A DNA stretch of 59,559 bases, from the NCBI GenBank assembly GCA_905233445.1, contig CAJOEP010000017.1, positions 1 to 59,559 on the forward strand, written 5' to 3'. The notes under the pieces were generated by a model. That model had not been told where the DNA came from. It made no database searches and was given only the letters and a program-made list of their open reading frames with translations. Origin of the DNA: an uncultured Bacteroidales bacterium (GTDB taxonomy: Bacteria; Bacteroidota; Bacteroidia; Bacteroidales; F082). The stretch's first letter is position 1; each line of letters begins with the position of its first letter. Made by a program: the position numbers and the translations under genes. Below, piece after piece: positions 8,068 to 17,539 of this stretch.

Positions 8068-9570
8068 TTAAACCAGTTTATTCATCACCATCCCCACAAT
8101 TTGGTCGTGGGTCAGCAGATTATACGTCTGCACAATTTCAATGCCTGGGGCGTCCTTCACGGTGGGCATACCCATGCGGGTGGCGAGCCAGAGATAACGT
8201 TTCTTGCCTTCGCCCACGTAGTATTTGTTGCCCTTCAGTTTGATTTGCGCGTTGGTGTCTGCTGCGGTACGGAGATTCTCGTCCTTGAACTTAGTCAGTT
8301 CCCGCATGGGTGTGTCCATGAATGTGTCCACATCGATGGTTCCGTCCTTGAATGCCGCTGTCACGCGCTCCGTCTGATACGAGATGTTGCCCCAAAACAC
8401 ATCCTGAAACACATCGTCATTGACATACCTTTCCAATTCATCGGGGTCGCTATACAACTTCAACATGTCCTGAAGCATCAATTCCCTTTGGTCGTCGGGC
8501 AGTGTCTGAGGAATGCCAATCTCCAACATCGGTCGTATGTTCTCGATAAAAGCTTCACGCATCTCATCCGTCATGACCCGTAGAATCGGCACAACCTGCC
8601 TTAATTGAACAATGTTGTCCAGATTCTCTGGCCCCATTGTGTCGGGACGGGTATTTGACAACAGTCTGGCCAACCTTCTATGCTGATTGTCGGTCAATCT
8701 CACACCGACGAACAAAGGATAGTCCTTCTCTTCCAAGAATCGCTTTTCCTTGGCATCATACACTTTAATCTGTACCTTTTTATCGTCGCTTCGGTCTTTG
8801 TTGACGTTTGCCACCAGTACCAATTCCGCGAGAGTCCACCATGAATTCGTATAGGTGTCATTGTAATAGACCCATACCTCATCGACCTCCCTGATATGGT
8901 CGTCGAGCAATCCGGCCAACATCCACCTGCGCATTGGCGTGTGTGCCTCATAGTCACCACAGAGAGAACCTGGGGGAAGCACCTTGATTTCCACTTTTCC
9001 TTTGGCCTCTTCTTCTCGTCTGAACCGTTCCACCTCTTTGCTACAGCTATTGCGATAGCTGATCATCACGCGAGTCTTACCCCCTCTTTTCTGCTCGTAC
9101 TTTTCAAGAGACTTGACAATCGCCTCTTCCATTCGTTTCATGTAATTAACCACGACGTCGGGCGATTCAATTAAGAACCTGTCGAACAGACTTTCTTCTT
9201 TCAATTCGAGCAGTTGCTTTTCAAGCCATTCGAGCAGGTATTCATGTTTGTTTCTCGTTCTCTTCGGTGTGATGTTCAATGGCAAGATTTCAGACCCGTC
9301 CTCATAATGCTTTTCGCTGAACACAAGGATATGGTCAAGGATGTTGACATGTGCCGTCAAGAGAGGATAGACTGTTGACAGTGTCAGGTCATTAGAGATG
9401 GTAGCATCCACAATAGTTGCCGTATCCCGATACACTGCCTGCAAGAAATCAAATTGATTTGCTTCCTTTGATTCATATACCCGGACCGAATATCCAAGTT
9501 TTTCTGCAAGGAAGATAATCTGTTCAAAGTTTTCGCTATGCTGTTCGCCTGTGAAGTATGATAGTGTCAT
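8068..9570 (-). CDS. Divergent TIR-like protein with duplicated C-terminal module
   Basis: Three parts can be seen. Residues 1-120 look like an alpha/beta nucleotide-fold domain (AEKLGYSVRVYE; ATIVDATISNDLT). Residues 165-290 resemble a divergent TIR fold: TRVMISYRN, then DEVWVYYNDT, then SWWTLAELV with Glu249 placed like the TIR catalytic Glu. Residues 428-500 are the module also found alone at 4036-4332. No signal peptide or membrane segment is visible. It follows the TIR-TIR gene by 13 bases and is probably expressed with it. The TIR assignment rests on motif spacing only; a profile search would be needed for proof. Confidence 0.7.
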   Translation of the reverse strand: MTLSYFTGEQHSENFEQIIFLAEKLGYSVRVYESKEANQFDFLQAVYRDTATIVDATISNDLTLSTVYPLLTAHVNILDHILVFSEKHYEDGSEILPLNITPKRTRNKHEYLLEWLEKQLLELKEESLFDRFLIESPDVVVNYMKRMEEAIVKSLEKYEQKRGGKTRVMISYRNSCSKEVERFRREEEAKGKVEIKVLPPGSLCGDYEAHTPMRRWMLAGLLDDHIREVDEVWVYYNDTYTNSWWTLAELVLVANVNKDRSDDKKVQIKVYDAKEKRFLEEKDYPLFVGVRLTDNQHRRLARLLSNTRPDTMGPENLDNIVQLRQVVPILRVMTDEMREAFIENIRPMLEIGIPQTLPDDQRELMLQDMLKLYSDPDELERYVNDDVFQDVFWGNISYQTERVTAAFKDGTIDVDTFMDTPMRELTKFKDENLRTAADTNAQIKLKGNKYYVGEGKKRYLWLATRMGMPTVKDAPGIEIVQTYNLLTHDQIVGMVMNKLV

Positions 9571-9583
9571 ATACTTTTATTGT

Positions 9584-10597
9584 TTAGATTTCCTCTGATG
9601 ATTTGATAAGTTGGACAAAAGCCGCAAATAAAGGGTTGTTTGTCATTTCCCGTATTGATTGTTCCGTATTTGTGCTATAATCATAATTAACTTGTAATCT
9701 CTTAGCATTTCTCTCGTTTACATACATACGACGACTATTTAATCTGTCAAATAACGTGTTGCTATTTCCTATCAATTCGGAGACTTTAACGGGTTCGGGA
9801 AAACTTATTGCATCGTCATTGATTAAAATATCATTTGGTAAGATCGTATTTGACTGTATAAGAATTGGGATGATATTTACAATGCCATCCCCCCTTTTGA
9901 TTGCCTCAGTTAGTTCTGTTTTTACCCAATCATTCTCTCGACAGTTTATTTTATTGGCAAACTGAGTGTCGACTATCAATATCAAATCTCTACATCTCTT
10001 AACATGTATCAATGTGTTTTCATCCTCAAATCCATCTCGAACAGAATCCTCGTTAAAATAGACAGAATATCCCTCTTTTGTTAGCAACCGATGAATACTT
10101 TTCGCAAATTCAAGACCCGTATCTCTATAATAGCTTATGAATACATCATACACCTCTTCTTTCTTATGCATTTTTGCCCCAATGCCCATCTCCCCATCAA
10201 GCAGAATAATTTTTTTCAAGTCAGGAATCAGCCGTGTTTCCACAGGAAAAATGCTTTTCTTGCGCCAATTGATATCTGATAGAAGAAACTCATGAGTATT
10301 GGGTAATGGCGTGTCGTCTATGAAATATGGATATATGCATGACTTGTTTTTATGATTTATAGCATAGGTCAGTTCTTTGGGCGTAAAACGAGACTTTGCC
10401 GTGTTCTTACTACCGAGGTATAAGAATACTTTGCAATTATCAATTCCTTCAACTATTCTATTCCACACGTCAGGATTGTCCAGATTCTCATCGAAGAAGC
10501 ATGAGATTCCTGCCGAAGATAGTGCATTGAATATTGCTTTCGCAGTATGAATATCCTCTCGTGAGTAACTAATGAATACGTCGTAGTTATAACTCAT
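9584..10597 (-). CDS. Tandem TIR-TIR protein
   Basis: Two TIR domains sit head to tail. The first (residues 4-135) has YDVFISYSRED and Glu75 in RFTPKELTYA. The second (148-270) has YDVFISYYRDT and Glu228 in NDWVKTELTEA. A C-terminal helical tail of about 65 residues follows. There is no membrane segment. Bacterial TIR domains either cleave NAD or make cyclic ADP-ribose signals, or assemble with other TIRs. Having two with intact glutamates suggests an enzyme or a cytosolic adaptor that could bridge receptor TIRs elsewhere in the cluster. Partners are inferred from position only. Confidence 0.88.
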   Translation of the reverse strand: MSYNYDVFISYSREDIHTAKAIFNALSSAGISCFFDENLDNPDVWNRIVEGIDNCKVFLYLGSKNTAKSRFTPKELTYAINHKNKSCIYPYFIDDTPLPNTHEFLLSDINWRKKSIFPVETRLIPDLKKIILLDGEMGIGAKMHKKEEVYDVFISYYRDTGLEFAKSIHRLLTKEGYSVYFNEDSVRDGFEDENTLIHVKRCRDLILIVDTQFANKINCRENDWVKTELTEAIKRGDGIVNIIPILIQSNTILPNDILINDDAISFPEPVKVSELIGNSNTLFDRLNSRRMYVNERNAKRLQVNYDYSTNTEQSIREMTNNPLFAAFVQLIKSSEEI

Positions 10598-10667
10598 AAT
10601 GTCATTCTTCTATTTCATGAACCGTTCTAAAGTCCCTTTATTTTTGAATAATATCTTCATATAGGTA

Positions 10668-13151
10668 CTATTCATCCGTAAGACCGTTGCTTTTTCGTTC
10701 CTCTTGTGTAAGCAATCTTCCTTTCATTTTTTTTGTATTTGTTTCTATTAGCTCCTGAATAGTAGGATATCGGAATGCCTTTAATGAATCATCTGCCAAA
10801 ATATACATTATGTTTGCATTATCATCGAAGAACACGTCCTGAACACCAGGGTATTCGAAACTATCAATTATCAGCCCAGAAGGAACGTCCCATATACTAA
10901 CTCGATTGTTATACGCTGCAATAATTCGATTGTCATTATTAAAGAAGTTGACTTTTTTGATTGAATGCCAACCCAATCCAGTAATATCCGCACTCAGTTT
11001 TTTTTGTGTGTGAGCATCCCATATTATTATTGAGCCATCTCCAGAATAAGTAGCAAACAATCCATTCTCTCCAAAAACTGAATAACAAGTATTAGTATGT
11101 TCATTAAAATAATATTTTGTTTTTGCCCCCCTATGATAAAGGCATGTATTGTCTGAGTAATCACTAGTTAATAGATAATCATTATCTTTACTGAATGCGA
11201 TAGTTGTAATACCGCGTTTGTGTAGATCATCACATGATTCCAAAAGGTTGCAATTTCGTAAATCATAGATTGCCACCACACCTTTTGCATCAGAAACGGC
11301 CAAAAGAGATCCATCTTCAGATATTGTAACATTTTGTATCTCGTTTTCAAAAACCTTCTCAAACAACACTTTGTTTGTATACAAATCATACAAAGAAACA
11401 ACGGTCTGCTTTTTTGCAAAAACAGAGGCACCCGGAAAAGACTTTGTGATAACATTGTTATGCGAATCAACAAGTTGTTTTTCAACAACGCTATAATAGG
11501 CACCTCCATTACTGGAACAGAATAATTCAAAAACATTTGATTTTGTTGTATATGAATTCTTTAGTTTCATTTTCGCATCAGGAAAGCTACAATATTCGAG
11601 GATTTTATTGCCCGATGATAGTAATAAGCATCTACCATTAGAAAACCTTACCTTTTTTATATCATCGACTTTTATTAATGCTTCGTATGGAAATGGATAA
11701 TTGAGATCCCATGAATATATCTTTTTGCTATTATCACAAGCAATAAGCATACGACTATCATGTGAAAAGATAACATCACGCACCTTATCTTCACACTGAT
11801 ATACGTTTAATGTATCAAACGTAACAGCATCTAAAATCGTAATGTCATGCCCATAAGTCGATCCTAATGCAATTTTCTTGTTGTCTGGAGAAAAACAGGC
11901 AGACTTACAACCAAGCAAATCTATTTCTCTTTCTTCTAATTCTTCCCAGTTAGTTGTACTGTAAAGCTTCATTTTACCAGCGCCTAATGTCACTAGCAAC
12001 TGTTTGCTGGTTGGACTAAATACAGCTTTATTCACACTACATTTTTCTTCTAGCGAAAAACGTTTAATAATAGAAAAAGTACTAATATCCCAAATCTTCA
12101 TGGGGTATTGTTGTGCATTCGAATAGGTTAACAAAAAACGAGAATCACCGCTTACGGCCAAACCAAGATCTCCTTTCTCATGGGCTTTGAACTTATGCAA
12201 GACTTTTTCAGTTTTCATATCCCACACTACTACGTTTCCATTCCAATCGCCAGATATGATTGTGGAATGAGGGCCAAAAAGAGCCTCAGAAATCTCTGCT
12301 AAATGCTCATTCTTATAAGTGTGAATAATTGTACCTTGTTTTGCATCCAACAAAAAAATAGTAGTATCAGATGATGCAGTTAATAGATATTGTCCATCAT
12401 TACTAAACTGAACGGATACGACGTTGTCTTTGTGAATGTTTAACTCTTTTAATTTGTTCGCATTCTTTGTATCCCATATAATGACCTTATGATCATCTGC
12501 TCCAGAAACTAAATAGCGGTCATCCGAACTAATGGCAATACTATTTACTTTTTGTGTATGTCCTATGAATCTTGCGTCATTAGACGTATTTGCATGTCGA
12601 AGCGCAGACTCTGCTTCAGACGTATAAGGCATATTTGGTGCCAAGGCTTCCAAAGCCAATAATCGAGCCAAATATGAATCTCCTTGTTCTGTCCAATCCA
12701 AGGCTTTTGAAGCTATGCGTCTTGAAGTTGCTTCTAATAGTTTTGGCTCCAACTCATTCGGCAATGTGACAGTATAATATAGAACTTGATTAGGAGCTAT
12801 GGAGTCTATAGTGAGTTGATATTCTGCAGAAGCCGAACATTTTAGAAGAAAAATTCGTTCGCAGAATCCGTATTCTTCTAAGTCCTTTTTGACATCTATT
12901 TTAACATACCATCGACTGTCATCATTCTCGTCTTTTGTAACTTGCTCATTTGGGTTTTGATCGGTACAAACAATTCTTAGATCCTCTATATTACTGTCAA
13001 AAAAGACAGTTGCTATACCATTTTTTGCGGAACGGTTCACTTTCGTTTTGTCTGGGCTTAATGACACTTGCAGTGTTTGGGAATATAAAGAAATGTACGG
13101 TTCCCAAACAAGAATGATGACAACAAAAAGTAACTTTTTCATTTGTTTCAC
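10668..13151 (-). CDS. Secreted WD40 beta-propeller protein (paralogue 1)
   Basis: A signal peptide (MKQMKKLLFVVIILVWEPYI) precedes SLYSQTLQVSLSP. Residues 25-140 form a beta-rich N-terminal domain with paired cysteines. A helical linker (about 145-205, DSYLARLLALEALAPNMPYT) matches the linker of the TIR-WD40 receptor. About twelve WD40-like blades follow (GHTQKVNSIAISSDDRYLVS) to residue 790, and the tail LLTQEERKSNGL matches the receptor tail. It should act in the periplasm or on the outer membrane. It lies 5 bases from the similar protein upstream. A role as ligand-binding partner or decoy of the receptor is inference. Confidence 0.82.
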   Translation of the reverse strand: MKQMKKLLFVVIILVWEPYISLYSQTLQVSLSPDKTKVNRSAKNGIATVFFDSNIEDLRIVCTDQNPNEQVTKDENDDSRWYVKIDVKKDLEEYGFCERIFLLKCSASAEYQLTIDSIAPNQVLYYTVTLPNELEPKLLEATSRRIASKALDWTEQGDSYLARLLALEALAPNMPYTSEAESALRHANTSNDARFIGHTQKVNSIAISSDDRYLVSGADDHKVIIWDTKNANKLKELNIHKDNVVSVQFSNDGQYLLTASSDTTIFLLDAKQGTIIHTYKNEHLAEISEALFGPHSTIISGDWNGNVVVWDMKTEKVLHKFKAHEKGDLGLAVSGDSRFLLTYSNAQQYPMKIWDISTFSIIKRFSLEEKCSVNKAVFSPTSKQLLVTLGAGKMKLYSTTNWEELEEREIDLLGCKSACFSPDNKKIALGSTYGHDITILDAVTFDTLNVYQCEDKVRDVIFSHDSRMLIACDNSKKIYSWDLNYPFPYEALIKVDDIKKVRFSNGRCLLLSSGNKILEYCSFPDAKMKLKNSYTTKSNVFELFCSSNGGAYYSVVEKQLVDSHNNVITKSFPGASVFAKKQTVVSLYDLYTNKVLFEKVFENEIQNVTISEDGSLLAVSDAKGVVAIYDLRNCNLLESCDDLHKRGITTIAFSKDNDYLLTSDYSDNTCLYHRGAKTKYYFNEHTNTCYSVFGENGLFATYSGDGSIIIWDAHTQKKLSADITGLGWHSIKKVNFFNNDNRIIAAYNNRVSIWDVPSGLIIDSFEYPGVQDVFFDDNANIMYILADDSLKAFRYPTIQELIETNTKKMKGRLLTQEERKSNGLTDE

Positions 13152-13156
13152 TAGAA

Positions 13157-15592
13157 TTAATCCAAATTATACTTTTGCTTTTCTTCTGTTGATAACACCC
13201 GATTTCCTATTATGCCTTTTACGCGACGATAAATTGACGGGAAGTATTCTATTTCCAATTTGCTAAGAATTCCGTCGCCAAAGCCAAAGAGGTATAATGT
13301 TCTATCATTAAGTGATGACTCTTCAACAATCACTCTATTGCGAATTGAATATGCCTGTTTACCACTTTCTTTATCCCAAACTACTATATCGCTATTATCA
13401 GAAGCGAGATTTGGAAGACCAACTATTTGTTTACTATCAGGGAGATAATACACATCACCAAAACTGACACTTTGATATGAATAGTTTTTAGTTACTTCTT
13501 TAGTTTGGAGATTTAACAATTCAATACCATTGTTAGATACCAAAAGCAGTTCATCATCACCAATAAATCGTATTTTACCAATATCTCGAGATGAATTGGA
13601 TTGAACATCAAAACTTTCCATTGTTAACAAGTTCAATATGTGCACTCCGTGCCAATCATTATCTCTATATGAATATGCAAAATAGACTGCTGATTCACTA
13701 AACGCAGCAGAAGGAATAACTCGATCCCAATCTTCTAATAAACAAGTAGACAATTTCCAATTATCTAATTTCCATAAAGTCAATGAGCTGCCAATTATGG
13801 AATAAGCATAACGGCCGTTGATGTCGAAATCGGAACTAAAGTGCAAATTCTGAAAAACATCCATATTATTAAATGTGGAGTCTTGGGAGACATTTTTCTG
13901 AATATCGTAGATGAAAGTGCAGGATTGTGGTGCCATATCTCCACATGTTGCTATAATATGCGTCTTATCTTCGCTAAAACGAATACTTCTAACATCCGGG
14001 AAAGGGGACTCTTGGCACAAAAGAAGATTTGTACTAACATCATAAAAATACAAATAATCGTCATAACTACCAAAGGCCATCAGATTTCCGTCTGATGAAC
14101 AGCCATAACAGGAGAAACCATCTTTAGCTATTACAATATCAGGTAAAGAGTCTGTTTTATGCCATATTCTTGCCGTTTTGTCATTTGACATTGTAACAAC
14201 ATCATTATTTAAAGGAGAAAACCTTAATGCTTGCACACATTGAGAATGCCCCTTAAGTGTGTCCAAGGAGTTTGTATTCAAATTCCAAATCCAAGCATCA
14301 TATTTATCCGTACTTATACCTATTCTTTCTGTTTTGGAATCTTTGGATATATCATAAACATTTGCCTTCAAGTTTATTGTTTTTGTAATATTCGTTTGAC
14401 GATCCCAAAACTTGACTTTTCCATCATATGCTCCAGTAATAAGAGAATTGTTTTCTAAAGCATTGATATTATGTATAGTACCTGTGTGTCCAAAAAACCG
14501 GGATATTTCCCGCATATTTTCAGCGTTATATTGAACAATATAGGCCGAATCTCTTGTTAAAAAGAAAGCGCTGGACGCAGTGGCAAGATAAAGGAAAGTC
14601 CCGTCAGGTGTGTATGTTCCCACACTAAATCCTTTTCTTGGAATGGTTCTTTTACAGGCACCACTTTTTGTGTCCCACAAACGAAAATTGTTTTCATCCC
14701 TTGTAAAAACAAAATTATCATTCATTTCGAAAGAAGCATTACCTCCTCTAAGTTGCCTAAAGGTTTCATTATTAAGATTCCATAAAATGGAGTATGAGTC
14801 TGTAGAAAACAATATTTGGTCATTTGATTTGTAATATTCAACATTATAAATAAAACCATTCTGTCTTGGCAACGATCTTAAATATTCTCCATTTTGAGCA
14901 TTCCAAAATCTGACATAACCGTCTTCGGATCCAGTAACAATTGTTGTCCCATCTCTACTATAATCCCCGCCGAACACCATTCCTTTGTGAGGCAGCACAC
15001 CAACACATTTGTATCCTGGCGTGTTATAACAATCTAATGCTTTTCTCATAGCATCTTCAACTTCGGGTACAACGGCATGCATTGTATCACAAACCTCCAT
15101 CAATAGGGTCATTGCAAGAAATATATCCCCTTCCTCAGTAAGTGTGTTTGCGATTTTCGCAATATTCTTTGCTTTTTCTTCTTGGAGTTTTGGCTCTAAT
15201 TCGTTCGGCAAGGCAATCGTGTAGTATAATACTTGCTTTGAACTAATTGGTTCTGTTGTAAGAAAATACTCTGCCGAAGCTGGACTCCTTAAAATAAAGT
15301 TGCGGTAGCAAATTCCGTCGGAAACTATATCCTTCTTAACAATGATATGAGTATACCATAAGTTGTTTGTAACCTTGACAATTGGCTCTTCGGGTTTTTC
15401 TTCGGTGCATACGATACTCAAATCTTCGACATTACTTTCAAATAGGATAGTTGCCATGCCGTCCTTGGCATTGCGGTCAACCTTGGACCTGTCGGGACTT
15501 AATGCAACCTGTAAGGTTTGAGCATTCGTGGTGGAACAAATCAACAATAGAAGTCCCCAAATCATGATAACAAATGTGTTACTCCGTCTCAT
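13157..15592 (-). CDS. Secreted WD40 beta-propeller protein (paralogue 2)
   Basis: Same layout as its downstream neighbour: signal peptide (FVIMIWGLLLLICSTTNAQ), the N-terminal domain starting TLQVALSPDRSKVDRNAKDG, a helical linker, divergent WD40 blades (GHSQCVQALRFSPLNNDVVT is the clearest) and the tail LSTEEKQKYNLD. Blades are less regular than in the receptor, and several have lost the WD pair. The 5 prime end overlaps the preceding NTF2-like gene by 14 bases, so translation is probably coupled. The pair arose by tandem duplication; their N-terminal domains are still clearly alike. Confidence 0.82.
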   Translation of the reverse strand: MRRSNTFVIMIWGLLLLICSTTNAQTLQVALSPDRSKVDRNAKDGMATILFESNVEDLSIVCTEEKPEEPIVKVTNNLWYTHIIVKKDIVSDGICYRNFILRSPASAEYFLTTEPISSKQVLYYTIALPNELEPKLQEEKAKNIAKIANTLTEEGDIFLAMTLLMEVCDTMHAVVPEVEDAMRKALDCYNTPGYKCVGVLPHKGMVFGGDYSRDGTTIVTGSEDGYVRFWNAQNGEYLRSLPRQNGFIYNVEYYKSNDQILFSTDSYSILWNLNNETFRQLRGGNASFEMNDNFVFTRDENNFRLWDTKSGACKRTIPRKGFSVGTYTPDGTFLYLATASSAFFLTRDSAYIVQYNAENMREISRFFGHTGTIHNINALENNSLITGAYDGKVKFWDRQTNITKTINLKANVYDISKDSKTERIGISTDKYDAWIWNLNTNSLDTLKGHSQCVQALRFSPLNNDVVTMSNDKTARIWHKTDSLPDIVIAKDGFSCYGCSSDGNLMAFGSYDDYLYFYDVSTNLLLCQESPFPDVRSIRFSEDKTHIIATCGDMAPQSCTFIYDIQKNVSQDSTFNNMDVFQNLHFSSDFDINGRYAYSIIGSSLTLWKLDNWKLSTCLLEDWDRVIPSAAFSESAVYFAYSYRDNDWHGVHILNLLTMESFDVQSNSSRDIGKIRFIGDDELLLVSNNGIELLNLQTKEVTKNYSYQSVSFGDVYYLPDSKQIVGLPNLASDNSDIVVWDKESGKQAYSIRNRVIVEESSLNDRTLYLFGFGDGILSKLEIEYFPSIYRRVKGIIGNRVLSTEEKQKYNLD

Positions 15593-16181
15593 AAATCATA
15601 AAGTCTCTTAGAAAATACTTGTCTTGTTCTTTTTCAATATTATCTTTGGGCTGCCAAGTACGGACATGAATAACAGGAGTCAGCTCTGAGTGTTTGAAAT
15701 CAATCATAAGAAAGACATAGCCCGGCATTTGGTTTTCGAGGTTGTCTCCCCCATTTTGATCTTTCCAAACCTGAGTGAAATTGATTCCATAAATCTCTGG
15801 GTATTTTGCATGCTGACGAATTTTTACTCCAGAAATACTCAACTTGATAGAGATATTCGCACCGAAAATACCCTGCAACCTTTTAATATATACCATACGA
15901 TTTTCCACAATCGTTTGATATGGACGAGACTTTCTTGTTGATGGAACCGTTTCCTTGCTTCCTGTGGGCTTAAGTTTCATTGTTTCAGTGATAATCAATG
16001 CATCATCACTAAAGAAATTCTTGATATACTCAATCTCTTTTTTCTCGTATGCGGCTTCGTAGGTTGCAAGGAAGTCTTCAATAAATGCACGTCTTCTTGC
16101 ATCTTTTTGCTCTTCTGTTTCCTGTGCATTCATTGACCAAACTGTCATTAATGCAAAAACTATAATAGCTATCTTTTTCAT
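15579..16181 (-). CDS. Exported NTF2/SnoaL-like protein
   Basis: A signal peptide (MKKIAIIVFALMTVWSMNAQ) is followed by a typical NTF2-like opening helix and pocket (YEAAYEKKEIEYIKNFFSDD, then ALIITETMK) and four or five predicted strands ending in a WQP-containing strand. NTF2-like folds bind small ligands or act as cone-shaped dimerisation domains. It overlaps the start of a secreted propeller by 14 bases and follows the TIR-FGE gene by 6 bases, so it is part of the same envelope group. No catalytic residues can be assigned. Confidence 0.72.
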   Translation of the reverse strand: MKKIAIIVFALMTVWSMNAQETEEQKDARRRAFIEDFLATYEAAYEKKEIEYIKNFFSDDALIITETMKLKPTGSKETVPSTRKSRPYQTIVENRMVYIKRLQGIFGANISIKLSISGVKIRQHAKYPEIYGINFTQVWKDQNGGDNLENQMPGYVFLMIDFKHSELTPVIHVRTWQPKDNIEKEQDKYFLRDFMIYETE

Positions 16182-16187
16182 ACTTTC

Positions 16188-17504
16188 CTATTTTTGGATG
16201 TTTATTACCAATCGGAGTCCCGCCCCTTTTCTATTTACAAATGGAGCATCATGGTATCTTGTTGAAACTTTCATATCAAAGTCATTGCCAATGCGAAAAT
16301 CACCACCACGCAGTACACGGTTCAATCCTTTGCTGGGCCCTTGAGGATTGATCGCTTTTTCTGTAGTATATAGCTCAAAATAGTCGGCACACCATTCAAA
16401 TACATTACCTGTCATATCATAAAGTCCAAGTTCATTATACCTTTTCCCGCCTACTTCGTGAGCGGATGTGAGTTTCTCAAAAGACGTCCAACCAACTTCC
16501 GTTGCATCCCATGCGTGGCCGGAAAAAATGTAACGATGACTCTTGTTGCCTCCTCTTGCAGCAAACTCCCATTGAGCTTCGGTGGGTAATGCGAATTGAA
16601 GTCCAGTTATAGCGGAAAGCGTATCAGCAAATGCTTTTGCATCTTCCCATGATAACATGTCCATTGCTGTGTTTTCACCATCAGCAATACACTTTCCCTC
16701 TGTTGGCAAAAATGCCCTCCATTGCTTTTGTGTAACCTCATACTTGCAGATGTAGTAATTGTCTAATTCAACCTCATGAGGATTGACGCTTAAACAGTCC
16801 TGCTCTGTGAGGTAATCTTCCATTTCTGGAGTATTACCCATAACAAAAGTTCCACCATCTACCAAAACCATATCTTCCAAAATAGAGGTCAAGGCATCTT
16901 CTTGTTGAGAGGTTAGGCCTTTTATTTTCACGTGTAAACCTTGTTTATCGTAAACACAAACATGAAATTGCTTGACAACAACAGGATAAACCACAGCAAT
17001 CGCAGCCAGTACGGCAATCATAATTGCAGTTATTAAAAGGGGCTTTTTGTAATGCTTTAATTTTTTAAGTAAAGTTTCAGCCGCGACTGGTTCCAAATGA
17101 ATCTCCTTTCCTATAGACATTGCAACTGCCGCAACCAAATCATTGAATTTTGTCTTATAATCAGGATATGCATCAATCCAATGCCGCTGATTAAGCATGA
17201 CTCGTGTCTGTCCCTTCAGGGGAGTCTTGTCAAGTCTAAAAGGAATAATGGTCTTTTGTTCTTCAAAGGCGACATTGAGTTCCCCGGTAACCCAAGGAGA
17301 GGCAGCGGCTTTTTCAGAATACAATATAACAACCACCTTACAGGACTTAATGGCCTCATCTATCACATCACCATAATCTGAACCAGGCGGAATGTTACGT
17401 GGAGCCATCCAACACCTAATTTCATTCTGTTCAAGTACATGGCAGATAGCCTGTGCCGCCACCATGTCTTGACTCGAATAACTTATAAATACATCATGAT
17501 TCAT
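16188..17504 (-). CDS. Transmembrane TIR protein with FGE-sulfatase/C-lectin-like ectodomain
   Basis: Residues 3-135 are a TIR domain (HDVFISYSSQD; SPWVTGELNVA with Glu75). A basic run (KKLKHYKK) precedes a membrane segment at about 155-177 (LLITAIMIAVLAAIAVVYPVV), so the C-terminal half should be periplasmic. Residues 212-437 are a SUMF1/FGE-type C-lectin fold (VDGGTFVMGNT; LPTEAQWEFAARGG; YDMTGNVFEWCADY; RVLRGGDFR). The cysteine that a working formylglycine-generating enzyme carries in the C-terminal GGSW...CR region is absent (the stretch reads DMKVSTRYHD), which favours a binding role. It is a second receptor-like architecture alongside the WD40 form. Confidence 0.88.
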   Translation of the reverse strand: MNHDVFISYSSQDMVAAQAICHVLEQNEIRCWMAPRNIPPGSDYGDVIDEAIKSCKVVVILYSEKAAASPWVTGELNVAFEEQKTIIPFRLDKTPLKGQTRVMLNQRHWIDAYPDYKTKFNDLVAAVAMSIGKEIHLEPVAAETLLKKLKHYKKPLLITAIMIAVLAAIAVVYPVVVKQFHVCVYDKQGLHVKIKGLTSQQEDALTSILEDMVLVDGGTFVMGNTPEMEDYLTEQDCLSVNPHEVELDNYYICKYEVTQKQWRAFLPTEGKCIADGENTAMDMLSWEDAKAFADTLSAITGLQFALPTEAQWEFAARGGNKSHRYIFSGHAWDATEVGWTSFEKLTSAHEVGGKRYNELGLYDMTGNVFEWCADYFELYTTEKAINPQGPSKGLNRVLRGGDFRIGNDFDMKVSTRYHDAPFVNRKGAGLRLVINIQK

Positions 17505-17539
17505 ATAAAATTGCTATGATTTGTCTATTATTATCGGCA

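Larger units (their letters stand above)
7714..8076. repeat. Duplicated ~350-bp module, copy 2
   Basis: Direct repeat of 3703-4044, with 21 additional bases (around 7907-7932) that keep the relic frame open. The spacing of about 4 kb brackets the TIR-WD40, 201-aa and 98-aa genes. Confidence 0.9.

Noticed and set aside
16188..17504. Diversity-generating retroelement target (C-lectin fold)
   Set aside because: No reverse transcriptase gene and no second copy of the 3 prime end as a template repeat is seen in the window.
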